DNA from: Spirochaetales bacterium
Lineage (GTDB): Bacteria > Spirochaetota > Spirochaetia > Sphaerochaetales > Sphaerochaetaceae
Direction of reading: 5' to 3'
NCBI GenBank assembly: GCA_028723145.1
Contig: JAQYFM010000232.1
Location: 1 to 11,420 of the forward strand
Length of the DNA: 11,420 bases
Numbering within the stretch: the first letter of the stretch is position 1; the number at the start of each line of letters is the position of its first letter. A program made the position numbers and the translations under genes. The notes under the pieces were generated by a model. It made no database searches. It was not told where the DNA came from and saw only the letters and a program-made list of their open reading frames with translations. Positions 1 through 5,956 of this stretch are shown here, piece after piece.

Positions 1-6
1 ATTAGG

Positions 7-14
7 CCTCCTTT
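7..14 (-). promoter_or_regulatory. Shine-Dalgarno of a minus-strand gene starting just left of the window
   Basis: On the minus strand positions 14 to 7 read AAAGGAGG, a near-perfect anti-16S match, followed by six bases (CCTAAT) to the window edge. A start codon would be expected within a few bases beyond the edge. No part of the coding region is visible, so the product is unknown. This makes positions 1 to about 300 the probable 5' leader of a gene divergent from TRAP operon 1. A weak promoter-like pair on the minus strand (TTGTAA at 69-64, ATAATA-complement at 44-39) has a 19-base spacer and is not called. Confidence 0.6.
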
Positions 15-106
15 AGAAGTTAGAAGTACCTTCTATTAATAATAGAGAAAAAAGTTAAAATTTTTACAAATTGGGGTTTATAGGTACAAAGAAGGGTGTA
101 ATTTAA

Positions 107-212
107 TGAATATTCTCACCTTATTATGGTGTTCTCTATGAGATTGAGTGGTGCTGATGCGTGAGAATACTCAATTCATAGTTGAGCACCACCCAATTAA
201 TGCTTCAGCACT
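107..212 (-). ncRNA. Candidate structured leader RNA with interlocking 13-bp helices (possible pseudoknot or RNA switch)
   Basis: Read as minus-strand RNA, two long helices form. Helix A pairs 197-185 with 155-143 (13 pairs, one G·U at 193/147). Helix B pairs 173-161 with 119-107 (13 pairs, one G·U at 170/110). In 5'-3' order the strands run A5', B5', A3', B3', the order of an H-type pseudoknot, with loops of about 11, 5 and 23 nt. A small hairpin at 212-199 has 5 pairs, a UGAA loop and one G·U at 211/200. All three imperfect pairs are G·U only on the minus strand and would be A·C on the plus strand, so the RNA is probably minus-strand, in the leader of the divergent gene. Competing pairings exist: 211-202 with 160-151 (9 of 10), and 186-182 with 174-170. 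Either a pseudoknot or a set of alternative states is possible. I do not recognise it as a known riboswitch. Confidence 0.45.
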
Positions 213-250
213 GCAATCGATTTTGATATGGCGCAAAAAAAGTAACACTT

Positions 251-283
251 TTATGTGTAATCGAATAAAAACAGGTAGCACAT
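251..283 (-). CDS. Possible 10-codon leader ORF (MCYLFLFDYT)
   Basis: On the minus strand AGGAGG (298-293) precedes an ATG at 283 by nine bases. The frame gives the ten-residue peptide MCYLFLFDYT and a TAA at 253-251. The Shine-Dalgarno is strong for such AT-rich DNA, and the ORF lies upstream of the structured leader segment and of the second Shine-Dalgarno at the left edge. A 4-bp hairpin (258-255 with 248-245), followed after three bases by seven Ts (241-235), overlaps the stop codon and resembles a very weak terminator. The peptide is rich in aromatic residues (two Phe, two Tyr). A leader peptide is one reading; a chance ORF behind a chance GGAGG is the other. Confidence 0.25.
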   Translation of the reverse strand: MCYLFLFDYT

Positions 284-299
284 AAAGTGGTTCCTCCTA

Positions 300-660
300 A
301 GTTTTATGCTTATTATTTCTTGAACGATGTAAATGTAACAGACAACTTATTTAAGGTGTCATATGAGATTTATTTGTGAGAGATACTAATATATTACATA
401 TAAGATGCACTAATGGAATGGTATCAAGAATATATTTTTGGGTATGTTATTTTTATAATTAAGAGTTAACAGATAAGTTATTAAGAAATATCAATAAAGT
501 TATTTCATATGGGTGAAATATTTTATTAATTAATATGTTTATATTTGTTACTTTTTTTACATAATTTTTTGTTTTTTCTGGAAATAACCTATGATATTAT
601 TTACTTGTTCGTTAGGTGTTATTAACTATTAATAAAACAATTTTACAAAATAGAGAAAAA
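300..660. other. AT-rich intergenic stretch without a recognisable gene
   Basis: No ORF with a credible ribosome binding site is visible on either strand here. The only structure I note is a 7-bp AT-only inverted repeat, TATTTCA (501-507) with TGAAATA (514-520) around TATGGG, too weak to call a terminator. The sequence AACTATTAAT at 624-633 recurs exactly at 5201-5210 upstream of the second operon's promoter. Otherwise the stretch appears to be spacer between divergent transcription units. Confidence 0.6.
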
Positions 661-665
661 AACAT

Positions 666-694
666 TTGACAGCATACATATTGTGAATTATTGT
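666..694 (+). promoter_or_regulatory. Sigma-70 type promoter of TRAP operon 1
   Basis: The -35 box TTGACA (666-671) is a perfect consensus match. A 17-base spacer leads to TATTGT (689-694), which matches four of six bases of the -10 consensus. Transcription would start near 701. The -10 box lies inside the palindromic operator, so a bound regulator would block polymerase. The binding-protein ATG follows at 724 behind AAGGAG (710-715). Confidence 0.7.
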
Positions 695-702
695 ATACAA
701 TA
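689..702. promoter_or_regulatory. GntR/FadR-type operator palindrome, operon 1
   Basis: TATTGTATACAATA is a perfect 14-bp palindrome centred on GTATAC and overlapping the -10 box. FadR-subfamily GntR proteins bind sites with GTA and TAC half-sites, and the uronate regulators UxuR/ExuR use TTGGTATACCAA-like sites. The same core occurs at the promoter of the GntR gene at 5276, which suggests that protein as the ligand-responsive repressor. The overlap with -10 points to repression. A second TATACAAG follows directly at 701-708 and matches TATACAAG at 5257-5264. Confidence 0.6.
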
Positions 703-723
703 TACAAGAAAAGGAGATAATAA

Positions 724-1716
724 ATGAAAAAGACATTAATTATTGCATTAATTGCAATCATTGCATGTGCAGGTTTGTTTGCTAATGGTTCTACAGAACA
801 GGCATCACAACAGAAATCATACTCTGTCAACGTAGCTTCAGGATTTGCTCCAGAAGGCCACGTTCATGATGTTATTTTAAAATTTAAGGATAAGGTTGAA
901 TCAGCTACAGATGGTAGAGTTAAAGTTGTTATCCATCCATCAGGAGCTCTTGGTGATGAAAGAGAAATTGTTGAAGGCTTAAAGGCTGGTACAATTGAAA
1001 TGGGCGCTCAAGGTATCATGGACCTTACAATCTATGCTCCAGATCTTACAGTATTTGAAGAGCCTTTTGTAATTAGAGATCTCGACCACCTCAACAAATT
1101 CTGGAATACAATCGGTGAAGATATCAATAAGCAGGCAGAAGAGAAAACTGGTATTATCACAGCTGCTTACGCTATTAGAGGTGCAAGACTTATCACAGCT
1201 AACAAAGAAATTAAGCATCCAGAAGATCTTAAAGGATTAAAGTTTAGACTTCCTTCAATGCCAGTTAGAGTAAAAGTATTTGAAGCTTTCGGTGCTACAC
1301 CTACTATCATTGCTTTCCCTGAAGTTTATATGGCACTTAAGACTGGTACAATTGATGCACAGGAAAACCCAGCTGAAACAATCTATAGCTATAAGTACTA
1401 TGAAGCTCAGAAGTATCTCATTATGACAGAGCACGTATGGTCAACAGCTAGATATCAAATTTCTAAAGCATGGTTTGAGACAATCAGCAAGGAAGATCAG
1501 GATATGTTCCTTAACGCTTGGAAGGAAGCAGCAGAAGAAGTTAGAAAAGAAGTTCCAGATCCAGATGCTTACTATGTAGAACAGCTCAAGAATCTTGGTA
1601 TGACAGTTGTTGAAGTAGATAAGAATGAATTCAACCAGCTTGCTGAACCAGTAATGCAGGAGTTCGATAAGACAACTTGGCAGAACGGTCTCAGACAGAA
1701 GATTATGGCTTTATAA
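724..1716 (+). CDS. dctP: TRAP transporter substrate-binding protein, DctP family (operon 1)
   Basis: This 330-residue protein is the extracytoplasmic binding subunit of a tripartite ATP-independent (TRAP) transporter, which imports organic or sugar acids with a sodium gradient. Residues 1-20 are an export signal: MKKT, a hydrophobic core, then LFA before NGSTEQ, suiting signal peptidase I. IIAC at 12-15 also fits a lipobox, so a lipoprotein is possible. The usual DctP landmarks are present: LKGLKFRLP around 169-177, with Arg175 in the place of the conserved Arg that pairs with the substrate carboxylate, and AFPEVYMALKTGTIDAQENP at 197-216. Length is normal for the family. The start is set by AAGGAG eight bases upstream. 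A hairpin follows before the membrane-subunit genes. The substrate cannot be deduced, though a carboxylated one is likely. The symbol is a family name. Confidence 0.93.
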   Translation: MKKTLIIALIAIIACAGLFANGSTEQASQQKSYSVNVASGFAPEGHVHDVILKFKDKVESATDGRVKVVIHPSGALGDEREIVEGLKAGTIEMGAQGIMDLTIYAPDLTVFEEPFVIRDLDHLNKFWNTIGEDINKQAEEKTGIITAAYAIRGARLITANKEIKHPEDLKGLKFRLPSMPVRVKVFEAFGATPTIIAFPEVYMALKTGTIDAQENPAETIYSYKYYEAQKYLIMTEHVWSTARYQISKAWFETISKEDQDMFLNAWKEAAEEVRKEVPDPDAYYVEQLKNLGMTVVEVDKNEFNQLAEPVMQEFDKTTWQNGLRQKIMAL

Positions 1717-1726
1717 TTGCTATAAG

Positions 1727-1758
1727 ACCTTGTGGGGACTTCTCTCCACAAGGTTTTT
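1727..1758 (+). terminator. Hairpin with T-run between binding-protein and DctQ genes
   Basis: ACCTTGTGGGGA (1727-1738) pairs with TCTCCACAAGGT (1743-1754) over 12 bp with one G·U, closed by a CTTC tetraloop and followed by a T-run to 1758. This has the form of a Rho-independent terminator. Because the DctQ and DctM genes follow with no visible promoter, it more probably works as a partial terminator or 3' stabiliser that gives more binding protein than membrane subunits. A similar hairpin is at the same place in operon 2. Confidence 0.75.
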
Positions 1759-1777
1759 CTATATTTAAGGAATGTAT

Positions 1778-2260
1778 ATGACTAAGAAAATTCTTGCTGT
1801 TCTTGAAACAATTGGAGGAATTGCCTCAGGCCTCCTTTTTTGTACTATAATGTGGCAGGTATTAGCTAGAGTTGTTTTCCACGTTGCAGCTACTTGGACT
1901 GTAGAAGTTGGAAAAGCACTCTTTGTAATAATGATTTTTACTGGATCACCTATTTTGATTTACAGAGATGGTCATATGGCGATTAAGACTATCTTAGAAA
2001 AACTTAAAGGAAAGAAACAAAGTATTTTACGTCTTGTTGTCGATTTCTTTGTTGTATTAGCTTTGATAATTCTCAGCTATGGTTGCTATAACAGAACAAT
2101 CAACACATGGAATGACATCATCCCAACTGTTGAGTGGTTAACCTCTGGAAAGATATACCTTGTTATGCTTATTGGCACATTAGCTATGCTTTATATGGAA
2201 ATTGTTAAAATAAAAGAGCATATTCTTGGCTTAAAAGGAAAAGAGGAGGAAACAAAATGA
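1778..2260 (+). CDS. dctQ: TRAP transporter small membrane subunit, DctQ family (operon 1)
   Basis: This is the small integral membrane subunit of the TRAP transporter, which joins the DctM channel subunit. With the start chosen here it has 160 residues and four hydrophobic segments at about 6-33, 44-61, 84-103 and 121-143. Family features include the Trp-x-x-Glu stretch before helix 2 (Trp40, Glu43) and the RDGHMAIK loop after it. An in-frame ATG at 1772 would add Met-Tyr, but AAGGA at 1767-1771 would then touch the start codon. The ATG at 1778 gives a 6-base gap and is preferred. The gene overlaps the DctM gene by four bases (ATGA), so the two are translationally coupled. The symbol is a family name. 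Confidence 0.9.
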   Translation: MTKKILAVLETIGGIASGLLFCTIMWQVLARVVFHVAATWTVEVGKALFVIMIFTGSPILIYRDGHMAIKTILEKLKGKKQSILRLVVDFFVVLALIILSYGCYNRTINTWNDIIPTVEWLTSGKIYLVMLIGTLAMLYMEIVKIKEHILGLKGKEEETK

Positions 2261-3549
2261 TTATTTTCTCTCTTACAGTTGGATTAATTATTCTTCTTGC
2301 TTTAGGGGTTCCAGTTAGCCTTTCATTGATTTTATCTGGAGCAATTGGATATCTCTTTAATATGGGAAGTATAAATGGATTTTTACAGCTTTATGTTGTC
2401 CCATTAAAAATGTCATATAGCCTTTCAAACTTTTTGCTCCTCTCAATTCCTCTATTTATTATGGCTGCAAAGGTTATGAATAGTTCTTCTATCACAAAGA
2501 AGATTTTTGGATTTGCAAATACTGCAGTAGGTTGGCTTCCAGGTGGCTTAGGACATGCAAACGTATTTGCATCTCTTCTCTTTGCGGGTATGTCTGGTAC
2601 AGCAGTTTCTGATGCAGCAGGATTAGGTAGTATTGAAATTGAAGCAATGAAGAATGAAGGATATGATGCTGAGTTTGCGGCTGCTGTAACAGCTGCATCA
2701 TCTACAGTAGGACCTATCTTCCCACCTTCAGTACCTATGGTAATGTTTGCAACAGTTAGTTCTGTTTCTGTTGGATCATTATTCCTTGCTGGTGTTGTTC
2801 CTGGTGTTATTATGACAATTGCAATGATGATTCTAGTTTATGTAATAGCAAAGAAAAGAAACTATCCTAGAGCTCCATTCCCTACAGTAAAATCATTTGC
2901 GAAAGGCTTTATTGATGCATTTATTCCTCTCTTAACACCAATTATTCTTCTCGTTGGTATTTGGACTGGTGTATTTACAACAACTGAATCAGCTGTAATT
3001 GCAACTGCTTATGCGATTCTTATCTCCTTTGTCCTTTATAGAGATATGAGCTTTAAATCTCTTTTTAGAATCTTTAAAGAGACAGCCATTGATACAGCTT
3101 CTATCGGTTTAGTTGTTGCAGCAGCAGCTTTTTATGGATGGGTTCTAGCTCGTTCAGGTCTTACTGTTGCATTGGCTGAATGGGTTGTTTCAGTTGCTAA
3201 GACACCTACAATGTTCTTGATAATGATCAATGTTTTCTTCCTTATTATCGGTTGTTTCTTAGAGTCTATTGCAGCTATTCTCATTTTTGGTCCTATCCTT
3301 GTTTCTCCTGCTGTTGCTATTGGTGTTGATCCTCTCGTATTAGGTTTAGTAATTGTATTAAACCTCTCACTTGGCTTGTTAACACCTCCTTTTGGAATAG
3401 TATTGTTTATTACAAAGGATATGGCGAAAGTAAGTTTTGGAAAGATGGTCAAAGCTGTATTACCATTCTTCGTTCCTCTTTTTGGTACCCTCATCCTCAT
3501 TACATTCTGTCCTCAGATAGCAACATTCTTGCCTCATCTGTTGAGTTAA
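2257..3549 (+). CDS. dctM: TRAP transporter large membrane subunit, DctM family (operon 1)
   Basis: This 430-residue multi-spanning protein is the ion-coupled transport channel of the TRAP system. Hydrophobic segments cover nearly the whole length. The DctM signature region is clear: AGMSGTAVSDAAGLG at about 110-124, then the polar IEAMKNEGYDAEFAAAV stretch, and PPSVP at 156-160, where one of the two pseudo-symmetric motifs lies. A second Pro-Pro motif, LLTPPFG, is near 375. The start overlaps the DctQ stop in ATGA and AGAGGAGG lies just upstream (2243-2250). The gene is full length and shows no frame problems. Its partner proteins are encoded immediately upstream; a KduI/IolB-type isomerase gene follows. 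The symbol is a family name. Confidence 0.93.
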   Translation: MIIFSLTVGLIILLALGVPVSLSLILSGAIGYLFNMGSINGFLQLYVVPLKMSYSLSNFLLLSIPLFIMAAKVMNSSSITKKIFGFANTAVGWLPGGLGHANVFASLLFAGMSGTAVSDAAGLGSIEIEAMKNEGYDAEFAAAVTAASSTVGPIFPPSVPMVMFATVSSVSVGSLFLAGVVPGVIMTIAMMILVYVIAKKRNYPRAPFPTVKSFAKGFIDAFIPLLTPIILLVGIWTGVFTTTESAVIATAYAILISFVLYRDMSFKSLFRIFKETAIDTASIGLVVAAAAFYGWVLARSGLTVALAEWVVSVAKTPTMFLIMINVFFLIIGCFLESIAAILIFGPILVSPAVAIGVDPLVLGLVIVLNLSLGLLTPPFGIVLFITKDMAKVSFGKMVKAVLPFFVPLFGTLILITFCPQIATFLPHLLS

Positions 3550-3558
3550 ACTATAAAT

Positions 3559-3591
3559 GCTCTAAAGACGACATTATGCCGTCTTTAGGGC
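3559..3591 (+). terminator. Strong hairpin between DctM and the isomerase gene (no T-run)
   Basis: GCTCTAAAGACG (3559-3570) pairs with CGTCTTTAGGGC (3580-3591) over 12 bp including one G·U, with a 9-base loop. There is no T-run after it, only AATATTTAATAAT, so it is not a standard terminator. It ends 13 bases before the next ATG at 3605, which has no Shine-Dalgarno. It could protect the 3' end of the upstream message, be a processing site, or limit translation of the isomerase gene. Confidence 0.5.
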
Positions 3592-3604
3592 AATATTTAA
3601 TAAT

Positions 3605-4366
3605 ATGAAAATAAGTTCACCGTCAAACATAAATAAAAATAAGCTTACAAACGTAGTAGATTTATCAGTGCATCCAGAACTTGGTGCTAATTTAGATATC
3701 CTTCTTTTAGAAAAAAATAATTCTTATTCATTTGAAACCAATAATAAAGAGTACATTCTTCTATTATTTACTGGAGAGGTAAGAATTAGTGAAGGGGATA
3801 ATATTTTTTCTTTAAAAAGAAATGATGTTAGGGTAGAAAATTCTGTATTTGTAAGGGCTAGTTCTTTAAAAAGTATTTCAATTAATGCAATAACAGATAG
3901 TGAATTGCTTTTAATTAGTGCTCCAAATAATATCGGTTTCCAAACGCACCAAGGAGTCGGAAAACAAGGTATGGCAGGTTTAAATGCTCATGAAGGGAGA
4001 ACTAGGAGAATAAAGAGGCCTCTTTATGATACAAAAGATATTCCATCTTCTGTTTTATTTGTTGGAGAACTTATTACCTACCAAGGTTCTTGGGCATGTT
4101 ATCCCCCTCATAGACATGTAGAGCCTGAGATTTATTTTTACCGTTTCTTCCCAAAAGGAGGATATGCCTTCGTTGAAGATGGGGATATAGTTCATCGAAT
4201 TGAAGAAAATGATGTAGTTGGTGTTGTTAATGGTAATAACCATTCACAAACTACAGCTCCAGGTTTTAATGGTTATATTCTATGGATTCAAAGATTAACT
4301 GGAGCAGGTGTGCCTATTGTATATTCTCTTGATCCTAGATATGCATACTTAGATGATCAAAGCTAA
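3605..4366 (+). CDS. KduI/IolB-family sugar-acid isomerase (5-deoxy-glucuronate isomerase-like)
   Basis: The 253-residue product belongs to the KduI/IolB cupin family. IolB converts 5-deoxy-glucuronate to 5-dehydro-2-deoxy-gluconate in inositol breakdown, and KduI isomerises 5-keto-4-deoxyuronate. The second cupin half carries the metal site: YPPHRH with His169 and His171, EIYFYRF with Glu175, and NNHSQ with His213. The ending YSLDPRYAYLDD resembles the DPDHxWL end of IolB, so IolB is the closer relative. It is slightly short, because the loop between the HxH motif and Glu175 is much reduced. No kinase, aldolase or inositol dehydrogenase gene is nearby, so the substrate may differ from that of IolB. 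The ATG has no Shine-Dalgarno and sits just after a strong hairpin. Position at the end of a TRAP operon suggests it acts on the imported compound or a product of it. Confidence 0.75.
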   Translation: MKISSPSNINKNKLTNVVDLSVHPELGANLDILLLEKNNSYSFETNNKEYILLLFTGEVRISEGDNIFSLKRNDVRVENSVFVRASSLKSISINAITDSELLLISAPNNIGFQTHQGVGKQGMAGLNAHEGRTRRIKRPLYDTKDIPSSVLFVGELITYQGSWACYPPHRHVEPEIYFYRFFPKGGYAFVEDGDIVHRIEENDVVGVVNGNNHSQTTAPGFNGYILWIQRLTGAGVPIVYSLDPRYAYLDDQS

Positions 4367-4926
4367 TTTTTAGTATTTTTCTTTTCTTTAATTAAGTTAG
4401 GAATAGAAAACAGTCCAAAAGCTTTTATTTCTATCCAATTTAATTGAGTCTTCTCATAGATGAAGGAACGAAATTTCTTTTCTTCATCTATTTCTTTATT
4501 TTTTAAAAGAATAAAAGCACTTTCTTTTGAGATAAATAGGTAATCATACTTTGTATCATTTACTATTCTAATAATATCAGAGTATGGCGTTGTTTTCTCA
4601 AACTCATCACTCTTAGTGGTAAATGAATCTTCAAAAAAAGTAAAAGATGTCTCAGGAAGATTTCCTTTAAAATAATCAAGAGTTTTTTCTGCATTCATTT
4701 TAGGGATTTCTCTCCACCCTAAAGCAAGTGCACAACCAAAAACTATTAATAAAACATTTACAACGATATTAATGGTGGTAAAAACCCCTAACAATATCAT
4801 AATAGCTCCAATACTTATTTGGAGTAATATCGCTTTTTTATTGAAAGAAAGGTATTGAACTTGGTTTAATGCTATTACCGATTCTCTCGTATGTTTAAAC
4901 TTTTTTTTAAATAAAGCCTTTGCCAT
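4363..4926 (-). CDS. Small membrane protein with YcxB-like domain
   Basis: This 187-residue protein has a basic N-terminus, two adjacent hydrophobic segments (about 32-50 and 51-69) and a soluble C-terminal part. Residues 80-160 resemble the YcxB-like domain, with SFTTKSDEFEKTTPYSDI, then YDYLFISKESAFILLKNKE, the typical run of a beta-rich domain of unknown role. An upstream in-frame ATG at 4944 lacks a Shine-Dalgarno, whereas AAGGA sits seven bases before the ATG at 4926, so the shorter form is preferred. The stop codon (TAG, 4365-4363) overlaps the stop of the isomerase gene, leaving no room for a terminator between the convergent genes. Nothing links its role to the sugar-acid genes; it may simply lie between two co-regulated operons. 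Function is unknown. Confidence 0.75.
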   Translation of the reverse strand: MAKALFKKKFKHTRESVIALNQVQYLSFNKKAILLQISIGAIMILLGVFTTINIVVNVLLIVFGCALALGWREIPKMNAEKTLDYFKGNLPETSFTFFEDSFTTKSDEFEKTTPYSDIIRIVNDTKYDYLFISKESAFILLKNKEIDEEKKFRSFIYEKTQLNWIEIKAFGLFSIPNLIKEKKNTKN

Positions 4927-5222
4927 TCTTTTATCCTTATCCATTTATTTTATCACATTGAATATTAATTAATATATGAATAATTGTATTCAATTTGGCA
5001 TTCCATTTGGTATTTTATAATGATTATTTTTAATATAATTCGTGTCTTAATTTATTGCAAAGTAATTTTTATTTTTTATATGTTATTATAAATAGAAAAT
5101 AAATCATCTCAAATAAATAACTAATTAACTTTATTGATAATAATTAATTATTAAAAAAAGCTATGGTATTTCATTAATGATTAACTACCTTAAAATTTGC
5201 AACTATTAATGAAAGAAAATGT
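4927..5222. other. AT-rich divergent intergenic region before operon 2
   Basis: This stretch separates the minus-strand YcxB-like gene from operon 2. It contains a near-copy of the operator (4983-4994), a plus-strand promoter-like pair TTGGCA (4995-5000) and TATAAT (5016-5021) with a short 15-base spacer, and a 16-bp perfect AT-only palindrome TAATAATTAATTATTA (5138-5153). AACTATTAAT (5201-5210) also occurs upstream of operon 1. No ORF with a ribosome binding site is visible. If the upstream promoter-like pair works, operon 2 has a second, longer leader. Confidence 0.5.
4983..4994. promoter_or_regulatory. Third GntR operator-like site
   Basis: ATTGTATTCAAT differs from the operon 1 operator ATTGTATACAAT by one base, and the 17 bases 4978-4994 match 15 of 17 of 685-701. 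It lies about 57 bases upstream of the YcxB-like gene start and immediately before the promoter-like TTGGCA at 4995. The AT-rich setting raises the odds of a chance match, but the position in the regulatory region shared by two divergent genes makes it worth testing. Confidence 0.35.
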
Positions 5223-5250
5223 TTGACGGATAGAATTCCTAGTGTATAAT
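5223..5250 (+). promoter_or_regulatory. Sigma-70 type promoter of operon 2
   Basis: TTGACG (5223-5228) and TATAAT (5245-5250) are separated by 16 bases and match the consensus at 5 of 6 and 6 of 6 positions. The transcript would begin near 5257, inside the operator-like GTATAC site, and reach the first gene after a very short leader. This is the clearest promoter in the window. Confidence 0.8.
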
Positions 5251-5253
5251 ACA

Positions 5254-5263
5254 TGGTATACAA
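5254..5263. promoter_or_regulatory. GntR/FadR-type operator at the operon 2 promoter
   Basis: TGGTATACAA matches the operon 1 operator core TTGTATACAA at nine of ten positions and retains the GTATAC centre. It covers the expected transcription start, just downstream of TATAAT, and runs directly into the Shine-Dalgarno AAGGAG (5262-5267). The location suggests autoregulation by the GntR protein encoded immediately downstream. Confidence 0.55.
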
Positions 5264-5275
5264 GGAGTTTTGGGT

Positions 5276-5926
5276 TTGAAAAAAGAAGAGATTTTAGAAG
5301 ACCTCAAAAGAAAAATCATAACTGGCGAAATCCATCAAGGAGAATCTCTTACTGAGCGTGAAATCAGTGAGACCTATGGAATTTCTAGAACTCCTGTTAG
5401 AGAGATTTTATGGAATCTTTGTTCTGTAAATCTTGCAGAACAAGATCCTGATAAAGGTTGTAGAGTAAAGACCTATACAATTAATGATATGATAGAAGTC
5501 TACAATACAAGGGAAGCTATTGAATCTGCATGTGTAAGACTTGCTTGTCTTTCAAAAAATCCAAACTTTGAAAAAGAAATTGATCAGATGATAGCTAATC
5601 TTGAGTCTGTTACTGCAGTTGATGATTTGGAAACAGCTGTAAAATATGGAGTTGCTGTTCATCAATTTATTAGAAGGGAATGTAATAATAAATATTTGTT
5701 AGCATTCCTAAATAATATTAAAGACGTGGCTACTTTATTAAATTACTTTGCTCATAAATCTAGTGAAATTGAAGAAGTATCTAGAGTTGGACATATTAAT
5801 ATTCTAAAGGCATTAAAAAAGAGGGATCAAGCTGAGAGTGCAAAGGCTATGGCTGAGCATATCGCAACAACATGTCAAGGAATAGTAAGGCTTCAGTGCG
5901 CAAGTTTACTTTTGCGTACATGGTAA
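5276..5926 (+). CDS. GntR-family transcriptional regulator, FadR subfamily (FCD domain)
   Basis: This 216-residue DNA-binding regulator begins with a winged helix-turn-helix: LTEREISETYGISRTPVREIL at about residues 25-45 is a textbook GntR recognition region. An all-helical FCD effector domain follows at about 70-205. FCD proteins usually bind a metal through Asp and three His; the His residues appear as His129 (VAVHQF), His173 (VGHINIL) and His195 (MAEHI), but the Asp four residues before the first His is Gly125, so metal or ligand binding may differ. The start is a TTG. A TTG at 5270 would lie only two bases after AAGGAG, whereas the one at 5276 is eight bases away and is preferred. As first gene of the operon with a GTATAC palindrome at its promoter, it probably represses its own operon and operon 1 until an intermediate binds. 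Confidence 0.88.
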   Translation: MKKEEILEDLKRKIITGEIHQGESLTEREISETYGISRTPVREILWNLCSVNLAEQDPDKGCRVKTYTINDMIEVYNTREAIESACVRLACLSKNPNFEKEIDQMIANLESVTAVDDLETAVKYGVAVHQFIRRECNNKYLLAFLNNIKDVATLLNYFAHKSSEIEEVSRVGHINILKALKKRDQAESAKAMAEHIATTCQGIVRLQCASLLLRTW

Positions 5927-5956
5927 AAGGGTAAAAATAAACTTTAGGAGGTTTAT

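Noticed and set aside
183..200. T-box resemblance on the minus strand (GGGTGGT within the 5' strand of helix A)
   Set aside because: The T-box signature needs GGGTGG followed by NACCGCG and a downstream terminator with a T-run. Here GCTC follows, no T-run comes after the 3' strand, and T-boxes are not expected in spirochaetes.
612..830. 72-codon minus-strand ORF across the operon 1 promoter
   Set aside because: It covers the promoter, operator and signal-peptide coding region of the binding-protein gene, has no ribosome binding site of note and resembles no protein family.
5138..5153. 16-bp perfect palindrome TAATAATTAATTATTA
   Set aside because: It is AT-only, in very AT-rich spacer, and followed by As on the plus strand. 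Such palindromes arise easily by chance and it cannot act as a terminator.
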